A stretch of 64,000 nucleotides of DNA from Codonopsis lanceolata. Taxonomy: Eukaryota; Streptophyta; Magnoliopsida; Asterales; Campanulaceae. The stretch lies in the NCBI GenBank assembly GCA_013146195.2, contig CM028377.1, positions 1,798,001-1,862,000 of the forward strand. The letters run 5' to 3'. The position numbers were made by a program, and so were the translations under genes. The first letter of the stretch is position 1; each line of letters begins with the position of its first letter. This document shows positions 55,128 through 64,000 of the stretch, piece after piece. Below the pieces are notes generated by a model, which made no database searches, was not told where the DNA came from, and was given only the letters and a program-made list of their open reading frames with translations.

Positions 55128-55960
55128 AAAGGTACTTTGAATTTTATAATCTTTGCAGGGCATTAGCATTCTTCAGCTTGTAGTTGATACTCATCTAGCT
55201 GACAAAAATTACATAAGCTGACACCCTTTAGCTGGCACTCTTCAGTCTTCTAATTTTACTCCTCTATGTGATGACTGACATTGTGAAGATACTGAAAATT
55301 GGTCAGTCAGTAGCTGACATATGAAGTTCTTCAGCTTCGAAATTTTATGGTTGATCAACCAAAGCTGACAAATATTGACACCCATTAGCTGACAAAAATA
55401 AAGCTTCACTTCTGGTTGGAACTGTGATGAAAATCAAATGTTTGACTAACATTACAAAGATTGGTCAGCCAGTAGCTGACACATATTCACTACTGACATC
55501 TCATAAGTTAACATGTGATCAGCTGAAAAATTCTTCTCCTCATTCATCAGCTGACAACACAGTGACTGACATTATAGTCACTGTCCATGTAGCCTCTGAG
55601 CCTTAAGTCAAAGCTGATCGTATCTCAGCTAAGATTTACTCTAAAAATCATTAAAAATTCTTTATTTATTTCCCGCCTTTTTATTCTCCTTTGGAACTCG
55701 CGAAGCTTTTTTGAAAAGACAAATTGACCTTTCCACTATCCCACCAACTCTAGCGGTTGAAGTGACGTGTATATACAAAAACGGCTCATCATTGTGATAA
55801 TAATTCTCTGTCATAAATCACTATATTTATCACAAAAACCAAAATTCTGTGTACTTTATCACTACACTCCATATCTTCACTTTTAAAACCCACTAACACT
55901 TATAAGCATCCTTGGCTACGGGGAACCCAAGGCTTACCCACCATTTGATCATCAATCAAT
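55128..55960 (+). repeat. Spacer after pol, dense in AGCTGAC motifs
   Basis: Non-coding spacer with AGCTGAC at least seven times between 55190 and 55560, plus several ACTGACAT. The same motif occurs in the LTR, in the IN-RT linker and in the env-like frame of the element. No frame of interest is seen. Confidence 0.7.
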
Positions 55961-58106
55961 TTCTTCGTTCACTCCCAGCTCTTCAGCATCACTCATCAAA
56001 ATTGGTGACCTAGAAGCTGTTAAAGTCAAGAAGTATGTTGCAGCTAACATCAAGCTAGCCAATGTTTCAAGTTGTTTTGGTCAGAAAATTTCCACAGCCC
56101 AGACAAGCAGAAGACCAAGAAGAACAAGGACTCAAGCTCTTACGGCTGTTTCATCTAGTTAGCCAGCTGACGTTGCTCAGCAACCTGAAATCGGTCAGCC
56201 AAGTGGTCAGCCAGTCAGAGGTCAGTCAAGAACTGGTCAGCCAGCTAGAGGTCAGCCAGCTGAGGATGCTCAACCAACTGATGTTGGTCAGCCGGCTGAT
56301 GTGCAAGCAGCTGAAATCCCTGGAAGAAGGCAAACTAGAAGGAGGAGATTGACATTGGCAGCTGATATTGCTCCTAAGAGGCAGAGAAGAAATACTGAGT
56401 TAAATCCAGGTACATTTGTTCCTTTTTCCCCAACTCCTGATGTTCATGTCACTGATCTTGTCCCAATTTCTCCCCCCTCCAATCCTAAGTCTCCCAATAT
56501 TGCACCTATCAAGTTCTTTCCCCCTATTAGGAATCCAACTTTCCATCCTAGACACTCCTACTATCAGGTCAATCCTGTTCCCATTCCTCCTAACTGGGTA
56601 TTCCTAATAGACCATCTTCCATACTTCGTTCAGTTTCTCCTCTCTTTTCATGAGGAGAAGAAAACTGAGAAACCTCCTTTCAATCCCATAAAGTACATTG
56701 ACCACAATCTTAAAAGAAGACCCTATGTACTGTATCCTGTCACCCCCAACCTGAGTCAAGAAGACCTTGTGGCCAATTATGGCAAATACTTTGACCCTCT
56801 ACCTCTGTTCTGGAATAGATTCTATCTCTCAAATGATAGATTTGTTCAAGATGAGCTCATTTTCTTAGCCTGGACTATATACAACAAAGTGCATGACCTG
56901 CCAGCCCTTCCCCACAATGATCCATTCCTTATAGGAAGACTTGCCTTGCCTGAAGATGAAGAAATTAACCAAGATTGGGAACAACCTTCTGTAGAGCCAG
57001 CCAAGCTAGGTAGAATCCAAAGGGCTGCCAATAAGTATGTCTAAGATGCAGTCAATGCTGTAAACCAAGCCTACATAGAATTACACAGACAGATGGCCTC
57101 CATGCCAGGAGGAGCTTCTATGAGTACTGCTTTTCCAGATGCTTTTTCTAGTAATCCAGCCCCTTGATCTCTGAACCCATTCCTACCATTCCTCATATCA
57201 TTCCATCTTCAGTCCCATTTGTTGTCTCATCCACAGTCTTACTAGTCTCTACCTCAGCTGAACCAACACCCAATTTTACCTGCACTCTCCAACCCATCTC
57301 CATACCTTCATTCACTCCTACTGTTGCAGCCTCCTCATCAATTCTTCCACCCATCGTTCTCCTTCTCGTCCGTGGATGGCTATTCGAGTTGTCGGATCAC
57401 ACCAACATCGCCCCAGTGACGGCTGCTTCTGTTAGTCACTCCGATTCTGCCCATTTGTCGTATCGGCCATACCCATTTCAGCTCCAGTTGTGTCAGTCAC
57501 TCCACTCATTCCAATTCCCCCTTGACTGATATTGTTCCTCCACCTATCCTCCATGTGTCAGCTGCTCCTATTCCTCCAGCTAATCCTTCAGCTGTAATCA
57601 TTCTTTCTTCAGCTGATACTGTAGCTGCTTCTCCCAATCCTTTTGTTACTGACCTACCATCTCACCCAATCCAGGCCTCCCCTCTAATTATCATGCCTGA
57701 CCTATCTCTTCACTACTCTCTCCCTCTGTCTGTCAGCCCTCTCACTGTTCACAAACCTACCCAAGCTGATGATTCTTCAATAGATGCTTCTACTCATCAC
57801 TCCACTGAAGAATCTGAGGAAGCCTCTTCTATAGGCTTCTCCTCTGACTCTTCTAAATCCACTTATGAAGAAGAGTCTCTCCTTAGCCCTTCACAACTAG
57901 CTTGCAGAAAGGCAAGAAAAAAAAAGACAAATCATCTCTAAAGCTCTGCTTCACCCCATAGGCACCAAAATTGTTTTTCCTGAAGAGATGCCTATTCCTC
58001 AACCTGAACCTGAAGCCCAGGTTCCATCCTACGCTATGGATGTCTTCTTCCCTCCTGACCCTGAGGATGCTGACATTCACACTTTTCAGCTATTCTCCAG
58101 TGATCT
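55961..58106 (+). pseudogene. Element 2 env-like extra ORF, 3' truncated
   Basis: The best frame, 56301-57044, extends upstream through a region translated as repeats of GQPA, QPAD and GQPV (56160-56300, one TAG) and before that KKYVAANIKLANVSS near 56030. A globular middle follows (PNWVFLIDHLPYFVQFLLS, RPYVLYPV, FWNRFYLSNDRFVQDELIFL). After 57045 broken frames are rich in P, S and T (57164-57530, 57522-57941), then a basic end. At 58106 the frame runs straight into LTR sequence. This is the position of the Sirevirus env-like gene; no clear membrane anchor was identified, so its role is unknown. Confidence 0.65.
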
Positions 58107-58645
58107 TCTCACGAGTTTGATTGTTACTCAATCATTCTCCATATATACTGGTCTTTTGTTGTACACTGATCCATTAGAGATCAACTAGATTTTTAATAAA
58201 ATTATTGCATTTCGAAAATCCAAGTCTGACGAACTTGGTAGTGGACGTAGCAGTTTTACTCTGAACCACTTCAATTGATTTGTCAACCATTACTTATTCT
58301 CTTGCAAATTGACCTAACACTTAAGAAGTTTTCAACTCATTAAGTGTCAGCCAGTTACTAACATAATTGTTTACTTATTTGTTCTAGTAAATTGTTTTTC
58401 AGTTTCCTCTACATATTAAGTGATATACCTTAAAAAGCAAACTTCTTTGAAAATCGTTGTGTTAGCCAGCTGACCAACTTTCGTCAGTTTAAGTTACTTT
58501 AAAGCTTCAGCCAGCTGACCCATATCAGTTGATTGACAAGATTCAATTTCCGCTGCCAACTTAAAATTTTTACAAGTCAACCCTCAAGTTTTAACAAGGC
58601 TATTCACCCCCCTTCTAGCCTTGTTTGTTGCCAACTGGACTTACA
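58107..58645 (+). mobile_element. Truncated 3' LTR of element 2
   Basis: From TCTCACGAGTTTGATTG onward this matches 47699-48237 of the 5' LTR, to the same end GGACTTACA. The first 766 bases of the LTR (U3) and the PPT are missing. The junction joins env-like coding text to the middle of the LTR, so an internal deletion removed everything between. The right flank TTAAG does not match CGGAG at the left end. Confidence 0.88.
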
Positions 58646-59265
58646 TTAAGGAAGTTGATTTAATTACTAATTCTAATCCTTTTCTATATTGGAGTTAGTT
58701 TCCTTCTTTATGTGTAGGTGTCCTTCACATATAAATAGAGGACATGGGGCAGAGGTAGGATACACGAGAGAGAATACGAGCATACGAGCAGCGGTGCGAG
58801 AAAAATTCATCCCGGGATTGTAACCAGTTTCTGATGTTATAACATCAGCTTCATTGAAGTCTTTGTTTTGTCTTCCTAGGCATTGCTACATTAGGAAGTC
58901 TTTGTTTCTTCCCTGTTTAGGAAGTCGTTTGTTTCTTCCCACTTGTCTTTGTACTTGTTTTTCTGTGGGCTTTTTACTCTCCAAGACTTGTTGTCTTATG
59001 AGAGTGTTTTGTTTGGTGACTCCACGTTATATTTTGTAAAACAATTCATATTATTAAGTGCAATCTTTTTGGCCTTGAGGCTAGATCTACAAGCATAGGT
59101 TTGTTGATTGTTTGGTAAACCTTTGTGTTTAATTTGCTGCTTTATAATAAAGTCTTCCGACGTTTTTACTTTTTGACCATTGTGACTTCCATTGTAGCTT
59201 CATCAGAAGCTACATTGGAAACTGCATTGGTTGTTTTAAGAATCCTAGCTACTTGTGTTCTAACA
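58646..59265 (+). mobile_element. 5' LTR of Sirevirus-type element 3, 5'-truncated
   Basis: It ends GTGTTCTAACA before a primer binding site. TATAAATA is at 58730-58737, only about 85 bases from the left edge; the edge lacks a TG start, so much of U3 is probably missing. Text such as GTAGCTTCATCAGAAGCTACATT (59193-59215) recurs later in the element. Confidence 0.75.
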
Positions 59266-59267
59266 AT

Positions 59268-59280
59268 TGGTATCAGAGCC
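59268..59280 (+). promoter_or_regulatory. Primer binding site of element 3
   Basis: TGGTATCAGAGCC two bases after the LTR end, same tRNA primer as element 2. Confidence 0.95.
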
Positions 59281-59319
59281 TTCTCTTGACGTCACTAAGA
59301 GTTGATTGTGGTTGTAGCT

Positions 59320-60357
59320 GTGGATTCACAATATGAGAATGTTGTCTGTCCTCCAACTTTGACTAATGCAAATTATTCTATTTGGAAAGTAAAGATGCGT
59401 ATCTTCATCAAATAAATTGATGAAAGAGCGTGGCTTGCTGCCCTGAATGGTTGGAGTCCTCCAAAAACGACTGATACTGATGGTGATGTAAAGATCACCA
59501 AAGAAGATGTTTGGTCTAATGAAGATAAGAATACTACTTCTTTTAATTCTAAAGCATTGTCTGCCATATACAAAGCCTTAGATGCCAACACCTTTAGGGT
59601 TATAGCCAATTATGAGTTTTCTAAAGATGTTTGGGAGGCCCTTCAAACCCTGTGTGAAGGACCTGCCAGTGTTCGTGCTTCTAAATTAAGATTTCTTACC
59701 ACACAGATTGAAAACACAAGAATGAATGAATCTAAGGATATCATGTCATATTATGGTAGGCTTCTTGATATGTCTAACTCTGCTTTAGCTTTAGGTGATC
59801 CCATCACTAATGATCGCCTTGTTAGTAAAATGATGCGTACTTTGCCTGAAAGGTTTAATGTTAAAATATGTGCTATTGAGGAAGCACATGATATTGACAA
59901 AATGGGTTTTGAAAGATTGGCTGGTATCCTTTAAAATTTTGAATTAAACCTAAATGATCAACTCAAACAAAAGGGCAAAGGTGCATCATTTTCTACTCCT
60001 CATTTCAAAAACATTGCTTTGCCTTCTACTGTTGATATCTCTTCTGATTTGCTTGCATTACAAAAGGAAATTGACGAGTCTGATTTTGGAGAAGATTCCA
60101 TGGCTCTGTTGACTATTACATTTTAAAAAAAAATTAAAGCCAAGAGCCAAAATAGAACTCCATCATCAAGCTCCAAAACCTCTTTTAAGCCTGATTCTGG
60201 TAAATTTGCTCCTAAGAAAAATTCTTTTCAAACACCAGAAAAACCTTTTACCAATCCTTTTGCTTCAAAACCTTCTTACAATGGAAAAAATATTGATTCC
60301 ATTCAGTGTAGGGAGTGTCAAGGATTTGGTCATTATGCAAATCAATGTGCAAATACC
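59320..60357 (+). pseudogene. Element 3 gag, N-terminal and central part
   Basis: In one frame the text runs CPPTLTNANYSIWKVKMRIF, then a TAA at 59415, then EDKNTTSFNSKALSAIYKAL, DVWEALQTLCEG, MMRTLPERFN and another TAA at about 59932. After these it continues to a zinc knuckle at about 60310-60350 (CRECQGFGHYANQC, complete). No in-frame Met is found at the expected start. The overall order is that of Sirevirus gag. It has at least three stops. Confidence 0.8.
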
Positions 60358-61320
60358 TTGAGAAAGAAGGGTTTAAACTTTTATGCAACTTTAAGTGATA
60401 GTGATGGTGAAGATCCAGGAGATCTCATCACTCTCACTGCTGTGTATGACTCTGAATCTGATTATGCAGGTCCTTCGGCCAATGTACCTCCGAATGTAGC
60501 TTCTTCAGAAACTACATCAAAAGCTACATTGGACAGAAGCTGGGAAGATCTTTGCTGTTTTAACTCCTCTGTCACAGAAGACGGTGGAGAATCAGAATCA
60601 GACCTGCTGGAAGGTTACAAAGAGCTGTATAAGGATTGGGAAAAGAGGGCTCTCCAAGTTACATTGCTTGGAAAGACAAATGATATGCTAAAGAAGGTAA
60701 ATAAAGAGCAGAAGGAGTGTATCACAAGGCTGGAATGTTTGCTGAGTAAGAAAGATGTGGAGATTGAAGAACTGAAAGAAGAACTCATCCAAGCTCATGA
60801 AACCATGGCTAAATGGAACTTTAGCCAACAAAAAATGGATGATATGTTGAAATCTGGGAATTTTGGTAAGTCTGGAATTGGTTTTATGCCAAAGATGTTT
60901 GTTAGAGAAGGTGGAGGTATTTCTGAACCAAAACATCCCACACAAGATTTTCAAAATCCAAACTTCGTTGAAAAACCCAAAACAAGAAAGAAAAATTTTG
61001 TGTGCCACTATTGTCACAAGCCTGGTCATATTCAACCATTCTGTTTTCTTAAAAAGGCTATCTATGAGGAAGAGGTACGGCAGGCTTATTTGGTTCATAC
61101 TCAGTTTAGATGCAGCATCGAATGCAACAACCAATGTAGCAACATTGGAAGCTACATTCGAAGCTTTATCGGAAGGTACATCCTAAGAAACATCAGTCAA
61201 AAGCTCTTAAAAAGATGTGAGTTCCCAATGGCAGTTACAGGAATGATAAAGCCAAATACTGTGAGCCTTTTGACATATGCCCTGGTGCAAAGTGGTCTGA
61301 TGATGAATAATGCAATGTAA
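60358..61320 (+). pseudogene. Element 3 gag C-terminal part, coiled coil and second zinc knuckle
   Basis: A 320-codon frame with a serine/acid-rich start, a charged helix (about 60620-60830: EEL, KEEL, QAHET patterns, coiled-coil-like), then a second zinc knuckle near 61003-61045 (CHYCHKPGHIQPFC). From about 61110 the text (SIECNNQCSNIGSYIRSF) is made of the repeated GTAGC/GAAGCTACATT DNA and appears to be in a shifted frame, so the tail to 61320 is probably not native protein. Confidence 0.75.
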
Positions 61321-61339
61321 CCTTCACATCTTTAAAGTC

Positions 61340-62252
61340 TCACATAACAGGTTTATGGTACTTTGATAGTGGGTGTTCTAGACACATGACATGTTCTATT
61401 GAGAATTTGAAGGACTATGTGAGTGTCAATGGTGGATCTGTGACATATGGAGGAGGAGCCAAAGGTAAGATAATTGGCAAGGAAACTTTGAATGTAGATG
61501 GTCTTCCTAAGCTCACCAATGTCTACCATGTTGAAGGCCTTAAAACCAACCTCATTAGCATCAATCAGTTATGTGATGATGATCTTCAGGTAAGGTTTGA
61601 TAAAAATTCTTGTGAAGTTTTTGATCAATCTAACAAAAGCCTTTTGACAGGTACTAGATCATCTAACAATTGCTATATGTTCAGCAATGTTCAAACCTGT
61701 CACAGTGCTAGTCTTGATATCACAGATCTATGGCATCAAAAACTAGGGCACATGAGTTTTCGTAAGCTCCATGAGCTGGTGAAGCATGATGCAGTGAAAG
61801 GATTGCCCAGTTTGGATAAGAACTTCACAAAGGTATGTGGATCATGTCAAAAACGTAAACAAATCAAGGTTTCTCACCTTCCCATATCTCAGTGCTCCAC
61901 GTCTAGATTCCTTGAGATGATTCACACAGATCTCATGGGTCCTATCGAAGTAGAGAGTCTAGGAAAGAAAAAGTACACCTTTGTCTGTGTTGATGATTTT
62001 TCTAGATACACATGGGTCGTTTTCTTGAGAGAAAAATCTGAAACTTTTGAGGCTTTTAAAATATGGTACATCCGTGTTATGAACTTGTATGATCTAAAGC
62101 TTACTAGAATTAGATCATATCATGGCACGGAATATGAAAATTCCTCATTTTCTAGTTATTGTGCCTCAAATGGCATAACCCATGAATTCTCAGCTCCTAA
62201 AACTCCACAACAAATTGGAGTGGCGGAAAGAAAGAATAGGACACTTCAATAG
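61340..62252 (+). pseudogene. Element 3 protease and integrase, first part
   Basis: The protease triad is intact as DSGCSRHMT at 61365. A GAG-pre-integrase segment (LWHQKLGHMSFRKLHELV) leads to the integrase core: HTDLMGPIEVESLGKKK (first Asp) and FVCVDDFSRYTWV. At 62118-62120 TAT encodes Tyr where the second catalytic Asp is expected (RSYHGTEYEN versus the usual RSDHGTEFEN). The Glu follows in GVAERKNRTLQ. TAG at 62250-62252 stops the frame. So catalysis would be lost even without the stop. Confidence 0.9.
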
Positions 62253-62702
62253 ATGGCTAGAGTCATGTTGAGCTCTAAGAATTTGGCAAAATTTTTTTGG
62301 GCAGAAGCATTAAACAGTGCTTGTCATATAGGAAATAGGGTCTTCTTGAGACCAGGTAGCACCATGACATCCTATGAAATTTTACTAGGAAAGAAGACTA
62401 CATTAAAATATTTTCATGTTTTTGGGTGTGTATGCTATCTTCTCAATGATAGAGATCATCTTTCAAAATTTGATTCAAAAAGTGACAAGTGTGTTTTCAT
62501 GGGTTACTCCACCAATATCTGTGCTTATAGAGTCTTTAATCTTAGGATAAAAACTATTATGGAGTCTATGAATATTGTGTTTGATGATCTAACGGATCTT
62601 GGCCACAAAACCATTGAGGATGATGTTTCAGGTTTGCTTGACTTTGGAAATCATGAATCATCTGCACAATCTTCGAACTCGCACCTAAAACATGTAACCT
62701 AG
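62253..62702 (+). pseudogene. Element 3 integrase C-terminal part
   Basis: Continues in the same frame after the TAG: MARVMLSSKNLAKFFWAEAL, YEILLGKKTTLKYFHVFGCV, KSDKCVFMGYSTNICAYRVF. These are regular copia integrase segments after the core. The end is a linker with SAQSSNSHLKHVT and a stop. Confidence 0.88.
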
Positions 62703-63698
62703 TCTGGAAGTTCGAGAGAATGTGACTCAAGATGGGGTAGCTCAGAATGTAGCTCCGGATCTGCACTGTGCTCGTAGCTACATCGAAAGCTACATTAGTA
62801 CCACGAATCACCTGAGTTCAAAACGTGTCTTGAGGGGAATAGCCGTAAACTTAGTCCAGTTTGAGTGTGAAGAGATCCATACTTCCTGTTTTGTGTCTAC
62901 CATTGAACCCAAAAATGGGCATGAAGCCCTAAAAGATGAGTGTTGGATCAATGCCATGCAAGATGAGCTTGATCAATTTGCTAAGAATGATGTTTGGTAC
63001 CTTGTACCTAGACCCACTTCTGTAAATGTTATTGGAACTAAATGGATTTTCAAAAACAAATCAAATGAAGTGGGAGAGATAATAAGAAATAAAGCAAGAC
63101 TTGTGGCTTAAGGGTATACATAGGTTGGGGGGTGGATTTTGATGAAACCTTTGCTCCTGTTGCCCGCATTGAGTCCATACGTTTGCTCCTTGCCATTGCA
63201 TGCTTTCTTGACATTACTCTTCAACAAATGGATGTGAAGAGTGCTTTTTTAATTGGTATTCTTGAAGAAGAAGTTTTTGTAGAACAATCAAAAGGATTTG
63301 AGGACCCCCATAAACCTAATCACGTTTTTAAATTAAAAAAGGCCTTGTATGGTCTCAAGCAAGCTCCTAGAGCTTGGTATGGGAGACTTACAGACCACCT
63401 TTTGAAAAGTGGTTTTAAGGAGGGAGAAGTGGATAAAACACTTTTTATTCAAAGAAAAGACAAACACATTTTGATTTCACAAATTTATGTTGATGATATT
63501 GTGTTTGGATCCACTTCTAAGTCCTTGGAAAAAGAATTTGTGCACTGCATGACATCTACCTTTGAGATGAGTATGGTAGGAGAATTAACTTTTTTCTTAG
63601 GGATTCAGATAAAACAAGTGCATGAAGGTATGTTCATCTCTCAAGCCAAGTATGCTCTTAACTTGGTGAAGAAATTCAGTCTTGAGAATGGAAAATAA
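62703..63698 (+). pseudogene. Element 3 reverse transcriptase
   Basis: Begins after a linker holding GTAGCT motifs. WINAMQDELDQFAKNDVWYL and VIGTKWIFKNKSNEVGE run to LVA and TAA at 63109-63111; a shift follows and the frame resumes at 63132 (DFDETFAPVARIESIRLLLA). QQMDVKSAFLIGILEEEVFV, LYGLKQAPRAWYG, YVDD at 63486-63497 and GELTFFLGIQIKQ are all present. TAA at 63696-63698 separates it from RNase H. Confidence 0.92.
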
Positions 63699-64000
63699 AA
63701 GAAAACCCCTATGGGTACATCCAATAAACTTTGCAAAGATGAGAAATCTGAAAGTGTTGACCATACTTTGTATAGAAGCATGATAGGAAGTCTGCTATAT
63801 TTGACTGCCACCCGTCCAGACATCATGTATAGTGTATGTTTATGTGCTAGATATCAAGGAAACCTTAAAGTCTCTCATTTGAAAGCTGTCAAAAGAATAA
63901 TTAGATATGTTGGTGAGACTTGTGCTATGGGTTTGTGGTACACAAAACACACTAACACCAATCTTGTTGGCTTTAGTGATGCTAATTAGGCTGGTAGTGT
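63699..64000 (+). pseudogene. Element 3 RNase H, cut by the window edge
   Basis: SMIGSLLYLTATRPDIMYSV, VKRIIRYVGETCAMGLWYTK and LVGFSDAN (first acidic residue) identify copia RNase H; TAG follows at 63987-63989 where the family has D/W-rich text. The rest of the element lies beyond 64000. Confidence 0.88.

Noticed and set aside
56062..56352. A frame rich in SQ and VSQ repeats
   Set aside because: It is an out-of-frame reading of the AGCTGAC/GTCAGCC repeat DNA. The neighbouring frame continues into the env-like domain.

Overview
This window looks like nuclear DNA of a flowering plant, probably a eudicot with a large, repeat-rich genome. The evidence is a spliced germin-like protein gene, plant-type LTR retrotransposons of several lineages (Tat-type and Tekay-type Ty3/gypsy, Sirevirus-type Ty1/copia), plant L1-type LINEs whose pol carries an RNase H, Stowaway-like MITEs and a hAT-type element. 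A run of exactly 100 N at 32510-32609 is a scaffold gap. No rRNA genes, CRISPR arrays or bacterial-type operons were seen.

Layout. 1-309: short tandem array of tRNA-like units. About 513-13624: a Tat-lineage gypsy element lying on the minus strand, with its 3' LTR at left, decayed gag-pol at right (IN, second RNase H, RNase H, RT, PR, end of gag), and between them a spliced extra gene on the opposite (plus) strand with its own TATA box. A solo Tekay-type LTR (3346-6679, 5-bp target duplication) sits inside that extra gene. 13625-27550: a Tekay-type chromovirus on the minus strand with two LTRs of about 3.8 kb and a short, ruined interior. Its 5' LTR is split by a 5'-truncated LINE (24400-27002). 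The left flank of this element is Tat gag and the right flank is copia RNase H, with no matching target duplication.

27551-32509: 3' half of Sirevirus-type element no. 1 (RNase H, spliced env-like ORF, PPT, 3' LTR into the gap). 32610-33557: piece of a second gypsy-type LTR. 33963-35975: a LINE with ORF1 and a 3' UTR but no ORF2, bounded by a perfect 15-bp duplication. 36215-38000: a MITE and a block of GTGACAC repeats around a FAR1/MULE-like exon fragment. 38446-39311: the germin-like gene, the only intact gene found. 39649-40561: a hAT-type non-autonomous element with a nested MITE. 41900-46600: LTR and env-like pieces nested in one another.

46933-58645: Sirevirus-type element no. 2, nearly full length but decayed, with a solo LTR (48804-50022) inside gag and a truncated 3' LTR. 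About 58646-64000: 5' part of Sirevirus-type element no. 3, running off the window at RNase H.

Apart from the germin-like gene the window records nested insertion, LTR recombination and decay. Nearly every element reading frame has stops or frameshifts. The least ordinary signals are the antisense spliced gene of the Tat element, the ORF1-only LINE, the chimeric Tekay element, and short motifs that differ between the three copia families and recur in each family's LTR, spacers and protein linkers.
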